A DNA stretch of 64,000 nucleotides from assembly GCA_965284315.1 (NCBI GenBank), contig OZ260072.1:2108001-2172000 (forward strand), read 5' to 3'. Shown here piece after piece: positions 43,636-52,562 of the stretch (positions within the stretch are counted from its first letter, which is position 1; each line of letters begins with the position of its first letter). Below the pieces are notes generated by a model. It was given only the letters and a program-made list of their open reading frames with translations, made no database searches and was not told where the DNA came from. The translations under genes and the position numbers were made by a program. Source of the DNA: PCRC01 sp017848435. GTDB lineage: Bacteria > Pseudomonadota > Gammaproteobacteria > Burkholderiales > Burkholderiaceae_C.

Positions 43636-44565
43636 CTACTGCATGCCCAGCTTACTGGTGCGGCAGACGGCCAGCAGCGCCAGCAGGTTGGGGTCGCGTT
43701 CGCGGCTGCGCAAAAAGCTCAGGGCGATGGTCTGGCGCACCAGGTATTTCGGTTGCAGCGGGATCAGTCGGACGTCGGACGGCAGAACCCCCCGCACGCG
43801 CCCGGGCAGGAGCGTGCAGCCCACGCCACCGCCCACCAAGTTCATCAGGGAAAAGATGTCGCCAGTTTTCATCACCACCCTGGGTGTGAACTGGGCAATC
43901 CGGAAGGCTTCCGTGAACCCGTTTTGTGTCACGAAGCCTTCGTTCAGGCTGACGAAGTTCTCTTCGCGGCAGGCCCCGAGGTCAATGCTTGGCTGGCCCG
44001 AATAGATTGAATTCGCTGGCGCCGCAAAGTAGATGTCGTCCTCGAACAGGGGCTCGGATTCAACGTCGGGCATGGCTTCGGGCAAGCCCATCAACGCCGC
44101 ATCGATGGTGCCATCGCGCAGCCGCTGGACCAGGTCGGCGTTGGAGCCGAGCGCCAGTTCGGTGTGCAGCTCTGGCCGACGCAGCTTCAACCCCATGAAC
44201 ATGGCGGGAACCGCGCGGCTGGTGAGGGAATACAAGGAGCCGATGCGGATCGTGTCGGCGCAGTAACCCGCCATCTGGCGCGTGGCGCCGATGCCCTTCT
44301 CAAGCGTTTGAAAAAGCTCCCGTGCCACGTCGGCCAGCACATGGGCGGCGTCTGTCGGGATCAGGTGGCGGCCTTCATGGCGAAACAGGGCGCAACGCGT
44401 GCCTTCTTCCAGCCCGTGCAGGGCACGGTGAACGCTGACGCTGCTGGTGCCCAGCCGTTCGGCCGCGCGGGCGAGGTTGCCCTCGTCCAGAAACACCAGC
44501 AGCGTTTCGAGACGGCGAAAGCTGATTTCGTCGTCAACATGCGGCACATGCGTGGGGTTGCTCAT
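43636..44565 (-). CDS. mdcR: LysR-type regulator of malonate operon (MdcR)
   Basis: A 309-residue LysR-type protein: helix-turn-helix around LVFLDEGNLARAAERLGTSS, then a ligand domain from about residue 95. It follows mdcH at the end of the malonate decarboxylase operon, the position of mdcR in Klebsiella and Acinetobacter, where it activates the operon in response to malonate. The ATG at 44565 gives the normal N-terminus; the frame is open far beyond. A dyad upstream of the transporter gene at 52312 is a candidate binding site. Confidence 0.88.
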   Translation of the reverse strand: MSNPTHVPHVDDEISFRRLETLLVFLDEGNLARAAERLGTSSVSVHRALHGLEEGTRCALFRHEGRHLIPTDAAHVLADVARELFQTLEKGIGATRQMAGYCADTIRIGSLYSLTSRAVPAMFMGLKLRRPELHTELALGSNADLVQRLRDGTIDAALMGLPEAMPDVESEPLFEDDIYFAAPANSIYSGQPSIDLGACREENFVSLNEGFVTQNGFTEAFRIAQFTPRVVMKTGDIFSLMNLVGGGVGCTLLPGRVRGVLPSDVRLIPLQPKYLVRQTIALSFLRSRERDPNLLALLAVCRTSKLGMQ

Positions 44566-44609
44566 GCGGATTGGCAGAAACAGGGGTGTGGGAGGGGCAT
44601 CGTAACGCT

Positions 44610-45518
44610 TCAGCCCGCATGGGCGAGAACCCAGCGGAGGATGGCGGCAGCATGCCGGAACTCGTCCACGCTGCGTGCGGGCACGTCTGGGAACTTCTGG
44701 TTCCAAAGCCGTGCCAGGGAATTCCCCGGCCCCACTTCCAGCACACACCGGATGCCACGGGCGTACAAGGCTTCCATGCTCTCGCGCCAGCGAACCGTCC
44801 TGTCGATTTGCGCAGCCAATGCTTCCTTGGCATGTGCCACGTCGCGAATGCGCTCGGCGCTGGCGTTGCAGACCAGCACCGTGCGCGGGCGCTGCATGGC
44901 CAGCGGCTCCAAGGCCATGGCAAACGCCGTGCCGGCATCGCGCATCCACGGTGTGTGCGAGGCGACCGAGACCTTCAGGCGGGTGCAACGCCCGCCGAGG
45001 GCTGTGACCGCGCTGTCGACACCGGCCAACGCGTTGTTCGGTCCGCCCAGCACCACGCTGTCCGGCCCGTTGTCGATGGCGATGGCCAGGCCCAGCCTGT
45101 CCACAAGGGCCTGAATCTGTGGCCCAACCAGCCCGGTGACCCCGACCAGCCCTCCGGGTGTGGCGGCCGCACAGTGGTCCATGGCGGCGGACCGACACTC
45201 CGCCAAGTCAAGGGCCGTGGTGGCGTCGATCACGCCGGCGGCGAAGAATGCCGGCAGTTCACCCACGCTGTAGCCCGCAACGGCGTCTGGCCATGGCAGC
45301 GCGTGCGACAGCTGCTCCCAGGTGGCGACCCCGCTGCCTGTGAGCAGCAGCTGCGCCTGCCGGTTGCCCGCCGCCCATTCCGGGTGGGTCAAGCGGTCCC
45401 GCCAGTTGGCAACACCCAGCCGCTGGCATGCCTCCCGCATCACGCCGTCGGTGGTGAGCCACGGAACCATGTCTGGGTGCTGCATGCCCTGGCCCGAGAA
45501 AATGATGGCGTAGCCCAT
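44610..45518 (-). CDS. mdcH: Malonate decarboxylase epsilon subunit MdcH (malonyl transferase)
   Basis: A 302-residue malonyl-CoA:ACP transferase fold protein that loads malonyl from malonyl-CoA on MdcC to start the decarboxylase cycle. FSGQGMQHP at residues 7-15, the nucleophile Ser84 in GYSVGE, the arginine region and His in SVASHTPWM are present. It lies last among the mdc enzymes, 8 nt after mdcB, and is followed by mdcR. Confidence 0.94.
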   Translation of the reverse strand: MGYAIIFSGQGMQHPDMVPWLTTDGVMREACQRLGVANWRDRLTHPEWAAGNRQAQLLLTGSGVATWEQLSHALPWPDAVAGYSVGELPAFFAAGVIDATTALDLAECRSAAMDHCAAATPGGLVGVTGLVGPQIQALVDRLGLAIAIDNGPDSVVLGGPNNALAGVDSAVTALGGRCTRLKVSVASHTPWMRDAGTAFAMALEPLAMQRPRTVLVCNASAERIRDVAHAKEALAAQIDRTVRWRESMEALYARGIRCVLEVGPGNSLARLWNQKFPDVPARSVDEFRHAAAILRWVLAHAG

Positions 45519-45526
45519 GGAGGCAC

Positions 45527-46417
45527 TCAGCCGCGTGGGCCAACACGGTGGAGCCAGCACGCGGCGGACAACATGTCCGCCGAGCCACCCGGCGACAGGC
45601 GGCGAACCACCATCGCCGCGTGCAAGTCCGCCACACGCTGTAACGCGCCCTGGGCGGCCATGCCACCGCAGTCCATGAAAGCCTGGGCGCTGCGCTGGAC
45701 AAACGCCAGGCCCTCCCGACCGCCCCGGTGCGCCAGATTGCTGTCGTCGAGCACGGCCATGGTGCACATCAGGGCTTCGATTCGGGCCGATGTTGCGTCC
45801 AGGCCCCGCGCCATGGCCGCCTGAAGGGCGGGGCAGGTGGTTTCAAACAAAACCGGAAAACCGCATGCGGCTTCTTCGGAGGCGCTGCGCAAGCCATGGC
45901 GCCGTGCCGCCAGCCCACCCGGCAAGCGCGGCGTTCTCTGGGCACGTTCAACCAGCGTGCGGCCCCAGCAGGCTTGCAATTCATGCCGAACCCGGTCGGG
46001 CTGCAGTGGGTGGCCTTTGCGCCATACCGAGCCAGCGGCGGCACACAGCAGCCCAAGGGTGAACACCGCACCGCGATGGGTATTGACGCCGCCTGTTGCC
46101 GCGAGCATGCGGGCTTCAGCGTCCATGCCGCAGCGCTCAAGCTCAGCAAAGCCGGCGCCATGCGCACCCAACAGGGCAATGCGACCGAAATAGTGGCGCA
46201 GCGCAAACAGGCTGCGCATGAAGGTCTGGCCGTCCATGTCGCTGTGGCTGCCGCTGTCCACGAAGGACACCAGGCCAGGCTTGGGGTACAAGGCCACTTC
46301 GTCGTAGAGGGCCGACACCGCCGAGCGGCCCAGGCAAGCCAGCACGCCGGTTGCAAGGCCATGCGCACCCGGCTCAGCAGCAGGCATGGCCTGCCATTGC
46401 GGCATGGCGGTGTTCAT
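45527..46417 (-). CDS. mdcB: Triphosphoribosyl-dephospho-CoA synthase MdcB
   Basis: A 296-residue CitG-family enzyme that joins ATP and dephospho-CoA to make the precursor of the 2'-(5''-phosphoribosyl)-3'-dephospho-CoA prosthetic group of MdcC. Recognisable blocks are EVALYPKPGLVSFVDSGSHSDM (in part), ATGGVNTHRGAVFTLGLL and DDSNLAHRGG near the end. The ATG overlaps the mdcG stop by ATGA. Confidence 0.94.
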   Translation of the reverse strand: MNTAMPQWQAMPAAEPGAHGLATGVLACLGRSAVSALYDEVALYPKPGLVSFVDSGSHSDMDGQTFMRSLFALRHYFGRIALLGAHGAGFAELERCGMDAEARMLAATGGVNTHRGAVFTLGLLCAAAGSVWRKGHPLQPDRVRHELQACWGRTLVERAQRTPRLPGGLAARRHGLRSASEEAACGFPVLFETTCPALQAAMARGLDATSARIEALMCTMAVLDDSNLAHRGGREGLAFVQRSAQAFMDCGGMAAQGALQRVADLHAAMVVRRLSPGGSADMLSAACWLHRVGPRG

Positions 46418-47112
46418 GCGGGCAACGCGCTTTCCGGGCTTGGCCGTGCCGTGTTCCAGAACTCGGCATGGCACAGGTCGGCGCCGCGGGTGTGCTTGAC
46501 GAGCACCGCGTTCACCCGGCCGGCGCGCCAAAGCGACCATTCCCGCCATGCCACGGCGGCGCCATTGCCAAAAACCAGCTCCCCGTCCAGCCGGAGGGCC
46601 GGCTGTGTCAACGCATGGGCCGTCAGCAGTGCGGCGGCGTGGTCGGCTTCGTCCGGGGTGGAGACATGGACCAGCACATCCAGGTCCGAGCCGGGCCGCA
46701 GGTGGTCCAGGCCCGTCAAGAGTTGCCAGCCGTGGCTGCCGTAGACCCGGGTTCGGGCACCGGTTTGGTCCAGTGCCGCACACAACTGCAGCCAAGGCGC
46801 GCGCGCCCCTCTGGACAACAACTTCGCCACTGCCGAGGCTTTGGGGAACTCGTCAAAGAAGGCAACACCTTTCAAGTCGATGCCCAATGCCAGGCGCTGC
46901 CTTTGCCAACGTCCCGGCGCAGGCAAACCCAGCGCCACCAGACCGCCGCTGGGCTGGCCCGGCCCCGGCTGGCGGGTCACGACCAGCGGCAGGCGGTGCC
47001 TGGCCCAATGCGATACACAGGCCTTGGCGGGGCCGCCAACCGCTTGCGCCAGTGCCTGCTGCCAGCCTGTCTCATTGAGACAGGCCAGTTGATGGCGTCG
47101 AAGAGCTTTCAC
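46414..47112 (-). CDS. mdcG: Phosphoribosyl-dephospho-CoA transferase MdcG
   Basis: A 232-residue nucleotidyltransferase that attaches the phosphoribosyl-dephospho-CoA group to the serine of MdcC. The nucleotidyltransferase motif GSDLDVLVH, residues 141-149, gives the catalytic Asp pair, with YGSHGWQLLTGL just before. The start is GTG in a GTGA overlap with mdcE, and the stop overlaps mdcB. Confidence 0.92.
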   Translation of the reverse strand: MKALRRHQLACLNETGWQQALAQAVGGPAKACVSHWARHRLPLVVTRQPGPGQPSGGLVALGLPAPGRWQRQRLALGIDLKGVAFFDEFPKASAVAKLLSRGARAPWLQLCAALDQTGARTRVYGSHGWQLLTGLDHLRPGSDLDVLVHVSTPDEADHAAALLTAHALTQPALRLDGELVFGNGAAVAWREWSLWRAGRVNAVLVKHTRGADLCHAEFWNTARPSPESALPA

Positions 47113-47810
47113 GGTGCGTCCATCACCCGTTGGGCGACAACGGCGGCGAGGCGGCGCCCACCCCGTTCCGCGCCATCCAGGGCGCGGCGGTCAACGCGGG
47201 GCGCATGGGCCAGCGCATCGCGCAGTGCGGCGGGCAGGTCTTGGCCCCACACGCGCCGCACGCCACCCATGGCCAGGTAGTTGGTGACGCCCGGCGCAAA
47301 CACCGGGTTGGTGAGCGAGAGGCTGGTGAGGAAATCTTCCTGCAGCTTGGTCACGCGCGCCATGGCGGGAATGCGCATGACGCGGATTTCCGCTTCAGGC
47401 AGGGCATCGCAGGCGTCTGCAATCAGGCCCGAGGTGATGAAGCCGCCGGAGAGGGCCTGGTCGTAGACCAGGCCCAGCACACGGTGACCACAACGCCGGG
47501 CCAGGTCAACGGCCATGCCCAGGTGGGCCATGGCCCGGTTGATGCCGAGCAGCTCATCGCGTCGGCGCAGCTGCTGGCCTTGCGTGTCGATCAAGAGCAG
47601 CAGGGTTCGTCCTGGCGATTGGGTGACCGTGTCGAGCACGACACGGGCCTGGGCCAGTGCCAGTGCCACCCCGATGGGGGCGTGGTTCGTTGTTCCCACC
47701 ACCGTCAAGGTGTTGCCGTCGAATTGCACGTCGCCGTGCAGGACATCACCGGTGGCCTGAATGCCGTGGTTGGCGCCAAAGAGCGCGGTGGCAAGGGTGT
47801 TCCATTGCAT
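47109..47810 (-). CDS. mdcE: Malonate decarboxylase gamma subunit MdcE
   Basis: A 233-residue crotonase/carboxyltransferase-fold subunit; with MdcD it decarboxylates malonyl-S-ACP to acetyl-S-ACP. Visible: GQQLRRRDELLGINRAMAHL, a Gly-rich oxyanion segment DQALSGGFITSGLIAD and ALPEAEIRVM. It follows mdcD by 13 nt and overlaps mdcG by 4 nt. Confidence 0.94.
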   Translation of the reverse strand: MQWNTLATALFGANHGIQATGDVLHGDVQFDGNTLTVVGTTNHAPIGVALALAQARVVLDTVTQSPGRTLLLLIDTQGQQLRRRDELLGINRAMAHLGMAVDLARRCGHRVLGLVYDQALSGGFITSGLIADACDALPEAEIRVMRIPAMARVTKLQEDFLTSLSLTNPVFAPGVTNYLAMGGVRRVWGQDLPAALRDALAHAPRVDRRALDGAERGGRRLAAVVAQRVMDAP

Positions 47811-47823
47811 TTTTGATCCTTCT

Positions 47824-48750
47824 TCAGGGGGTTTGCAACGTCAGAACTTCGGGAACGTCGAGGTCAGGGACCTGGTCGGCCTGAGGAATGCCCAGTGCTT
47901 GCCAGAAGGCCTGGGGCTCGCTGCCATCGCCTGGCCAATCGGCCTCGGGAACGAGGCGCAGGCGCTCTGCCAGCAGCGCATGTTCAAGTTCCAACCGATC
48001 GAGCGTCACCGGGCGGCTGGCGTCCAGCAAACTAATTGCGGCGTTGCGAAAGGCGGACACGTCGTCTTCCACCAGCGCGTCGCAGTCGCCAATCAGCCAG
48101 CGGTGTTTGCCACCGGTGGTGCGCCACACCAGCGCCCGGTCCCGGGCGTCGAACTCCTCTACGCCGTGTGACGCTTCGATCACCTCGGGTCCGGACATGG
48201 CCAGGCGGCCAACGTCGCTCATGACGATCTGGTCAGCGCACCGGGCAACGATGCCCATGCCGCCAAAACAACCGTTGACACCGCCGATCAGCACGATCAC
48301 GGGGATGCCATCGGCCCGAACGTCCAGAACGGCGCGCATGACTTCCGACACCGCGATCAGCCCCGCATTGGCCTCGTGCAGGCGAACGCCGCCCGACTCG
48401 GCCAGGAGCAGGACCGCATCGGGCCGGTCCCGGCTGGCGCGCCGCAGCAGGCCCACCAGTTTGGCGCCGTGCACCTCGCCTACGCCGCCGCCCATGAACC
48501 CCCCTTCTTGCGCCGCCACAAAAACCGAACGCCCGGCCAGCGTGGCCCGGCCAATCGTGACGCCATCGTCAAACGACGAAGGGATGCCCAGCTGGGCCAA
48601 ATGGGGGCTGGTCAGGCGCTCCGCCGGGGGCAACCATTCATGGAAGCTGCCGCTGTCAAAGAGGCGTTGAACCCGTTCACGGGCAGAACATTCGGCGTAA
48701 CTGATGCGGGCGGTTGTGGGCACCGCATCGTTGGGTGGAACATGGCGCAT
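47824..48750 (-). CDS. mdcD: Malonate decarboxylase beta subunit MdcD
   Basis: A 308-residue carboxyltransferase-fold subunit forming the decarboxylase with MdcE. Family segments: ERVQRLFDSGSFHEW, FVAAQEGGFMGGGVGEVHGAK (in part), LLLAESGGVRLHEANAGL and GGVNGCFGGMGIVARCAD. The ATG shares one base with the mdcC stop (TGATG), so the two are translationally coupled. Confidence 0.95.
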   Translation of the reverse strand: MRHVPPNDAVPTTARISYAECSARERVQRLFDSGSFHEWLPPAERLTSPHLAQLGIPSSFDDGVTIGRATLAGRSVFVAAQEGGFMGGGVGEVHGAKLVGLLRRASRDRPDAVLLLAESGGVRLHEANAGLIAVSEVMRAVLDVRADGIPVIVLIGGVNGCFGGMGIVARCADQIVMSDVGRLAMSGPEVIEASHGVEEFDARDRALVWRTTGGKHRWLIGDCDALVEDDVSAFRNAAISLLDASRPVTLDRLELEHALLAERLRLVPEADWPGDGSEPQAFWQALGIPQADQVPDLDVPEVLTLQTP

Positions 48751-49088
48751 CAGTGTTGTTCCTTCAGTTCGGCCACGGCCTGGTCCAGCCGCAGGCTCAC
48801 CACAGCGGGTGTGGCGCCCATGTCGTGGATGAAAACCTGGACGCCCGCGAGCCGGTGGCGCGCATGGAAGTCGTGGACCACGGCTGTCCAGATGGGGCTG
48901 AACCCACGTGCGGAGGTTTCTACCGTCACCTTGCAGGCGGTGCCCTGAGCGGGCTCGATCATCACCTCCAGGTTTCCCGAGCCCACCACACCCACCAGCA
49001 CAGGTGCGAAGTGGGGTGGGGTGGCCAGGCGGCCGTGGTCGCCTGGCAGGTCGAATTCGAGGGTTTCCAGTCCGGGTGTCATGGCCAT
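48750..49088 (-). CDS. mdcC: Malonate decarboxylase acyl-carrier (delta) subunit MdcC
   Basis: A 112-residue acyl carrier protein carrying a phosphoribosyl-dephospho-CoA arm. The modified serine is probably Ser37 in GVVGSGNLEV, matching the MdcC consensus. An AAGGAAT ribosome site precedes the ATG at 49088; a second in-frame ATG six nt later is possible. It sits between mdcA and mdcD. Confidence 0.93.
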   Translation of the reverse strand: MAMTPGLETLEFDLPGDHGRLATPPHFAPVLVGVVGSGNLEVMIEPAQGTACKVTVETSARGFSPIWTAVVHDFHARHRLAGVQVFIHDMGATPAVVSLRLDQAVAELKEQH

Positions 49089-49125
49089 TTGAGATTCCTT
49101 TGCATGTGTGTCCTTTGTGGTGGCA

Positions 49126-50808
49126 TCACCAGTTGCGGAAGCGTTTTGGCGGGCGGTAGAGCCCACCCGAGGCCCGCACCAGGTCGCGCATGCTGCGTGC
49201 GGCCAACAGGTTGCGGGTGGCGTCTCGCGGGTCAACCCCGATGTCCTGTGGGTACCGGACCACACCCCGGTCGCGCAGGTTCTCGACCAAACGTCGGTCG
49301 CGTGCCAGTCCGAAAGGTGTGTAGCCAGCCACGCCGCGAATGGCCTGCTCGCGCTCCTCGTCGTTGCGGCACATGAGCAGATTGGCAATGCCTTCTTCTG
49401 TCAGCACATGGCTGACATCTTCACCGTACACCATGATGGGGGGCAGTGCCATGCCCGTCTGTTCTTGCAGGGTCCAGGCGTCGAGCCGCTCGACAAAAGC
49501 CGGCTGCATGTGTTCGCGAAAGGTTTCAACCATTTGCACGACCAGTTTCTGCCCACGCGGCGTGCCGGCAGCGCCGGTGCGCCCAGCCCGGGACTGTTGG
49601 CCGGCCTTGAGCCAGGCCGGACTGCTGTGGCGGCGTCCACGCGCGTCTGCCCCCATGTTGGGTGCGCCGCCAAAGCCGGCAATGCGGCCCAGCGTGGCGG
49701 TGGAACTGTTGCCATGTGCGTCCATCTGCAGGGTGGAGCCAATGAAGAGGTCGCAGGCATAGTGACCTGCGGCTTGCGAGAAAGCGCGGTTGCTACGCAG
49801 GCTGCCGTCCGGGCCTGTGAAGAACACATCGGAGCGTGCCCGGATGTAGTCCTCCATGCCGAGTTCAGAACCAAAGGAATGGATGGACCGAACCCACCCG
49901 GCCTCGATGGCCGGGATCATGGCCGGGTGTGGGTTCAGCGCCCAGTGCTGGCAGATCTTGCCCTTGAGCCCCAGCTGTTCGCCATAGGTTGGCAGCAGCA
50001 GCTCGATGGCCGCGGTGTCAAAACCAATGCCGTGGTTCAGCCGTTGCACGCCGTATTCGGCATAGATGCCTTTGATGGCCATCATCGCCATCAGCACCTG
50101 GATCTCGCTGATCTGCGCCGGGTCGCGCGTGAACAGCGGTTCAATGAAGTGGGGCTGAGGTGCAGGCACGACAAAGTTCACCCAGTCGGCCGGGATGTCG
50201 ATACGCGCCAGCTTCGTGGTGCGACCATCCACCAGCTCGTTAACCTGCGCGATGACAATGCCACCAGAAAAAGCCGTGGCTTCGACAATTGCCGGCGTGT
50301 CTTCGGTGTTGGGGCCGGTGTAGAGGTTGCCCTCGGCGTCTGCCGCCTGGGCGGCCACCAGCGCCACCTGCGGGGTCAGGTCCAAAAAATAGCGTGCAAA
50401 CAACTCCAGGTAGGTGTGGATGGCGCCAATCTGGATGCGCCCGGCCGAAGCCAGTTGCGCCAGACGTGCCCCTTGCGGCCCTGAAAAGCTGAAGTCAAGT
50501 TTGCTGGCAATGCCGTTCTCGAAAACGTCCAGATGTTCCGGAAGGGCCAGTACCGACTGCACCATGTGCAGGCCGTGGACCCGTGAGACGTCCAGACGCA
50601 CCAGTGCCTTGGCAAGAAAGTCGGCCTGCTTCTGGTTGTTGCCCTCCAGGCAGACACGGTCCCCGGGCTGCAGCACGGCTTCCAGCAACGTGGTGACCGC
50701 TTCGGTGGCCACGCATTTGTTCGTCAGTTGCGTGCCCAGTGCCTGGCTGGCACGGGCCAGCCGTGCCTGACGTTGCACAGACCGTGTGTTCCAAGCTTGA
50801 TTTTCCAT
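49126..50808 (-). CDS. mdcA: Malonate decarboxylase alpha subunit MdcA
   Basis: A 560-residue CoA-transferase-fold subunit that exchanges acetyl for malonyl on the carrier protein. Conserved parts include GDRVCLEGNNQKQADFLAKAL (in part), YTGPNTEDTPAIVEATAF, RLNHGIGFDTAAIELLLPTY and GGAPNMGADARGRRHSSPAW. A stretch AGQQSRAGRTGAAGTPRGQ before KLVVQMVETF looks slightly longer and more basic than in Klebsiella. It is the first enzyme gene of the operon, 40 nt after the carrier gene. Confidence 0.96.
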   Translation of the reverse strand: MENQAWNTRSVQRQARLARASQALGTQLTNKCVATEAVTTLLEAVLQPGDRVCLEGNNQKQADFLAKALVRLDVSRVHGLHMVQSVLALPEHLDVFENGIASKLDFSFSGPQGARLAQLASAGRIQIGAIHTYLELFARYFLDLTPQVALVAAQAADAEGNLYTGPNTEDTPAIVEATAFSGGIVIAQVNELVDGRTTKLARIDIPADWVNFVVPAPQPHFIEPLFTRDPAQISEIQVLMAMMAIKGIYAEYGVQRLNHGIGFDTAAIELLLPTYGEQLGLKGKICQHWALNPHPAMIPAIEAGWVRSIHSFGSELGMEDYIRARSDVFFTGPDGSLRSNRAFSQAAGHYACDLFIGSTLQMDAHGNSSTATLGRIAGFGGAPNMGADARGRRHSSPAWLKAGQQSRAGRTGAAGTPRGQKLVVQMVETFREHMQPAFVERLDAWTLQEQTGMALPPIMVYGEDVSHVLTEEGIANLLMCRNDEEREQAIRGVAGYTPFGLARDRRLVENLRDRGVVRYPQDIGVDPRDATRNLLAARSMRDLVRASGGLYRPPKRFRNW

Positions 50809-50848
50809 AGGGTCCAGATGTGTGGGGTTGGGTGTGATCGCGTTCAGG

Positions 50849-52222
50849 TCAAAGCACCACGAACAGCAGCCACACCAGGACTGGCGCGACCAAGGTGACG
50901 ATGGCGCCATACACCATGAGCTGGCGGAAGAAGGCGTCGCGGCCGATGCCACGGGCATTGGCAAGCACCAATGCGCCATTGGTGGAGAACGGGCTGACAT
51001 CCACAATGGTGGAGGACACCGCCATGGCCGCAATAAAGCCCACCGCGCCGACGCCACCATCGCCCTGCAGGAAGGGCACAGCCAGCGGAATCAACGACCC
51101 CAGAACCGCCGTAGACGAGGCGAAAGCCGACACCACCGCGCCAACAAAACAGAGCAGCAGCGCGGCCATCAGCGGCGAAGTCAAGCCCGACACGCTGTGT
51201 CCCACAAAGTCGATGGTGCCCATTTTCTGCATCACGCCGACATAGGTGCTTACACCGACGATCAGCATGATTTCTGGCCATGACACCTGTCCCAAAGCAC
51301 GTTTCTGGAGGTTGGGCGCCATCAGTGTGAGGAGCAGGCCGATCGTGATGGACACAAAGCCAATGTCCTGCTTGAAAAACAGCGTCAGCACGGCCAGCGC
51401 CAACAGGCCGAGGACGGTCAGGATCTGGTACCAACGGGCGCCACTGGGTTCTGGCTGGGCAGGTGACACATCCATCAGCGAATCCTCGGTATTCCGGGCG
51501 GTACGGCGTTCCTCCTGCAGCGACTCTCCCTCTGCATCGCCGTAGATCTGTGCGCCGCTTTGCCCGTGGACAACCTGGGGGACATCAAACGCACTGGGCT
51601 TCACGTCAGCGCGCTGGCGCACCAGCTTCATCCCACCCATCATGAAGAACAACAACAGGGCCACGCCGAAGTTGATGGTCAGGCTGGCGGTCATCGTGGC
51701 AATGGGGTCAAGCGGCAGGCCGGCGGCGGCAACGACCTTGTTCGTGATGCCACCATAAATGCTGATGGGTGAAAAACCGCCACCTTGTGCGCCGTGGATC
51801 ACCAGCAGACCCATCATGAGGGGGTTGATGCCGTACTTTGCCGCAAAGCCTAAAGCGATTGGCGCGATGATCGCCACCGCTGCTGGACTGACTGCGCCCA
51901 CACCCGTCAGTGCGGCCGCAATGAAAAACATGATCCATGGAATGGCCGCAATTCGCCCGCGCACACCCCGAACCGCCAGCTTGACCAGCCAGTCGATGGT
52001 GCCGTTGTTCTGGGCCAGTGCGAACAGGTAGGTGATGCCCACCAAGGTGAGAAAAAGATCGGCCGGGAAGCCACCCATGATGGCTTTGGCTTCCAGGCCG
52101 GCGACCAAGGTGCCGACCAAAAATGCACCCACAAAGGCAATCACCCCCATGTTGATGGGCAGTGCGGTAGCAAGGGCGAACATGGCGACCAATGCGCCTA
52201 TGGCAATCCAGTGTGAACTCAT
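50849..52222 (-). CDS. MatC-like malonate/dicarboxylate carrier
   Basis: A 457-residue inner-membrane carrier of the MatC/CitMHS type with about 11-12 spans. Segments GALVAMFALATALPINMGVIAF, GVGAVSPAAVAIIAPIALGFA (each in part) and VDVSPFSTNGALVLANA fit the Dicarboxylate carrier MatC family. A long hydrophilic loop (about residues 220-280) divides the halves. It is the leading gene of the malonate operon, so malonate uptake is inferred. It replaces the MdcF or MdcLM transporters seen in other mdc loci. Confidence 0.9.
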   Translation of the reverse strand: MSSHWIAIGALVAMFALATALPINMGVIAFVGAFLVGTLVAGLEAKAIMGGFPADLFLTLVGITYLFALAQNNGTIDWLVKLAVRGVRGRIAAIPWIMFFIAAALTGVGAVSPAAVAIIAPIALGFAAKYGINPLMMGLLVIHGAQGGGFSPISIYGGITNKVVAAAGLPLDPIATMTASLTINFGVALLLFFMMGGMKLVRQRADVKPSAFDVPQVVHGQSGAQIYGDAEGESLQEERRTARNTEDSLMDVSPAQPEPSGARWYQILTVLGLLALAVLTLFFKQDIGFVSITIGLLLTLMAPNLQKRALGQVSWPEIMLIVGVSTYVGVMQKMGTIDFVGHSVSGLTSPLMAALLLCFVGAVVSAFASSTAVLGSLIPLAVPFLQGDGGVGAVGFIAAMAVSSTIVDVSPFSTNGALVLANARGIGRDAFFRQLMVYGAIVTLVAPVLVWLLFVVL

Positions 52223-52562
52223 GAAGTTGTCTCCGTCGTTGAGCACATTCGGTGCGAGTGCTCTTGGAGACGTAAGGTATTCGCGGTGGCCAATGCGATC
52301 AATCAAGGGCGAGCGTCAATGCTTACGCTGCATGAAACAATCGAGGGATTACCCTAGTGTGTGCGCCGGTCGAACGGCTTGCATGGCCAGGCACCGGCGC
52401 TTGCTGGCGTCAATGGTGGGTGTCGGCTGGACAAACGGAGTGTTCATGCGGACGGCTGAGGTTCGAGAGGCTGGGCGTTGACGCGTCCAGATGACCGACT
52501 GCTTCCTGACTTGCTGCGCCCATTGACGCCGCTCACACCGCGTTTTCAAGGTGCGGCAGTCC
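52223..52562. other. Intergenic region upstream of malonate operon
   Basis: This 340-bp gap has no credible gene. It lies between the start of the malonate transporter gene and the stop of the TauE-type gene, so it should hold the malonate operon promoter. The one notable element is the dyad at 52312-52329. I see no terminator for the TauE gene. Confidence 0.6.
52312..52329. promoter_or_regulatory. LysR-type dyad upstream of malonate operon (candidate MdcR site)
   Basis: AGCGTCAATGCTTACGCT has 5-bp perfect arms AGCGT/ACGCT plus a matching inner A/T pair, an interrupted dyad of LysR-binding type. It lies about 90 bp upstream of the first gene of the malonate operon. Binding by MdcR is inferred from position only. 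Confidence 0.4.
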
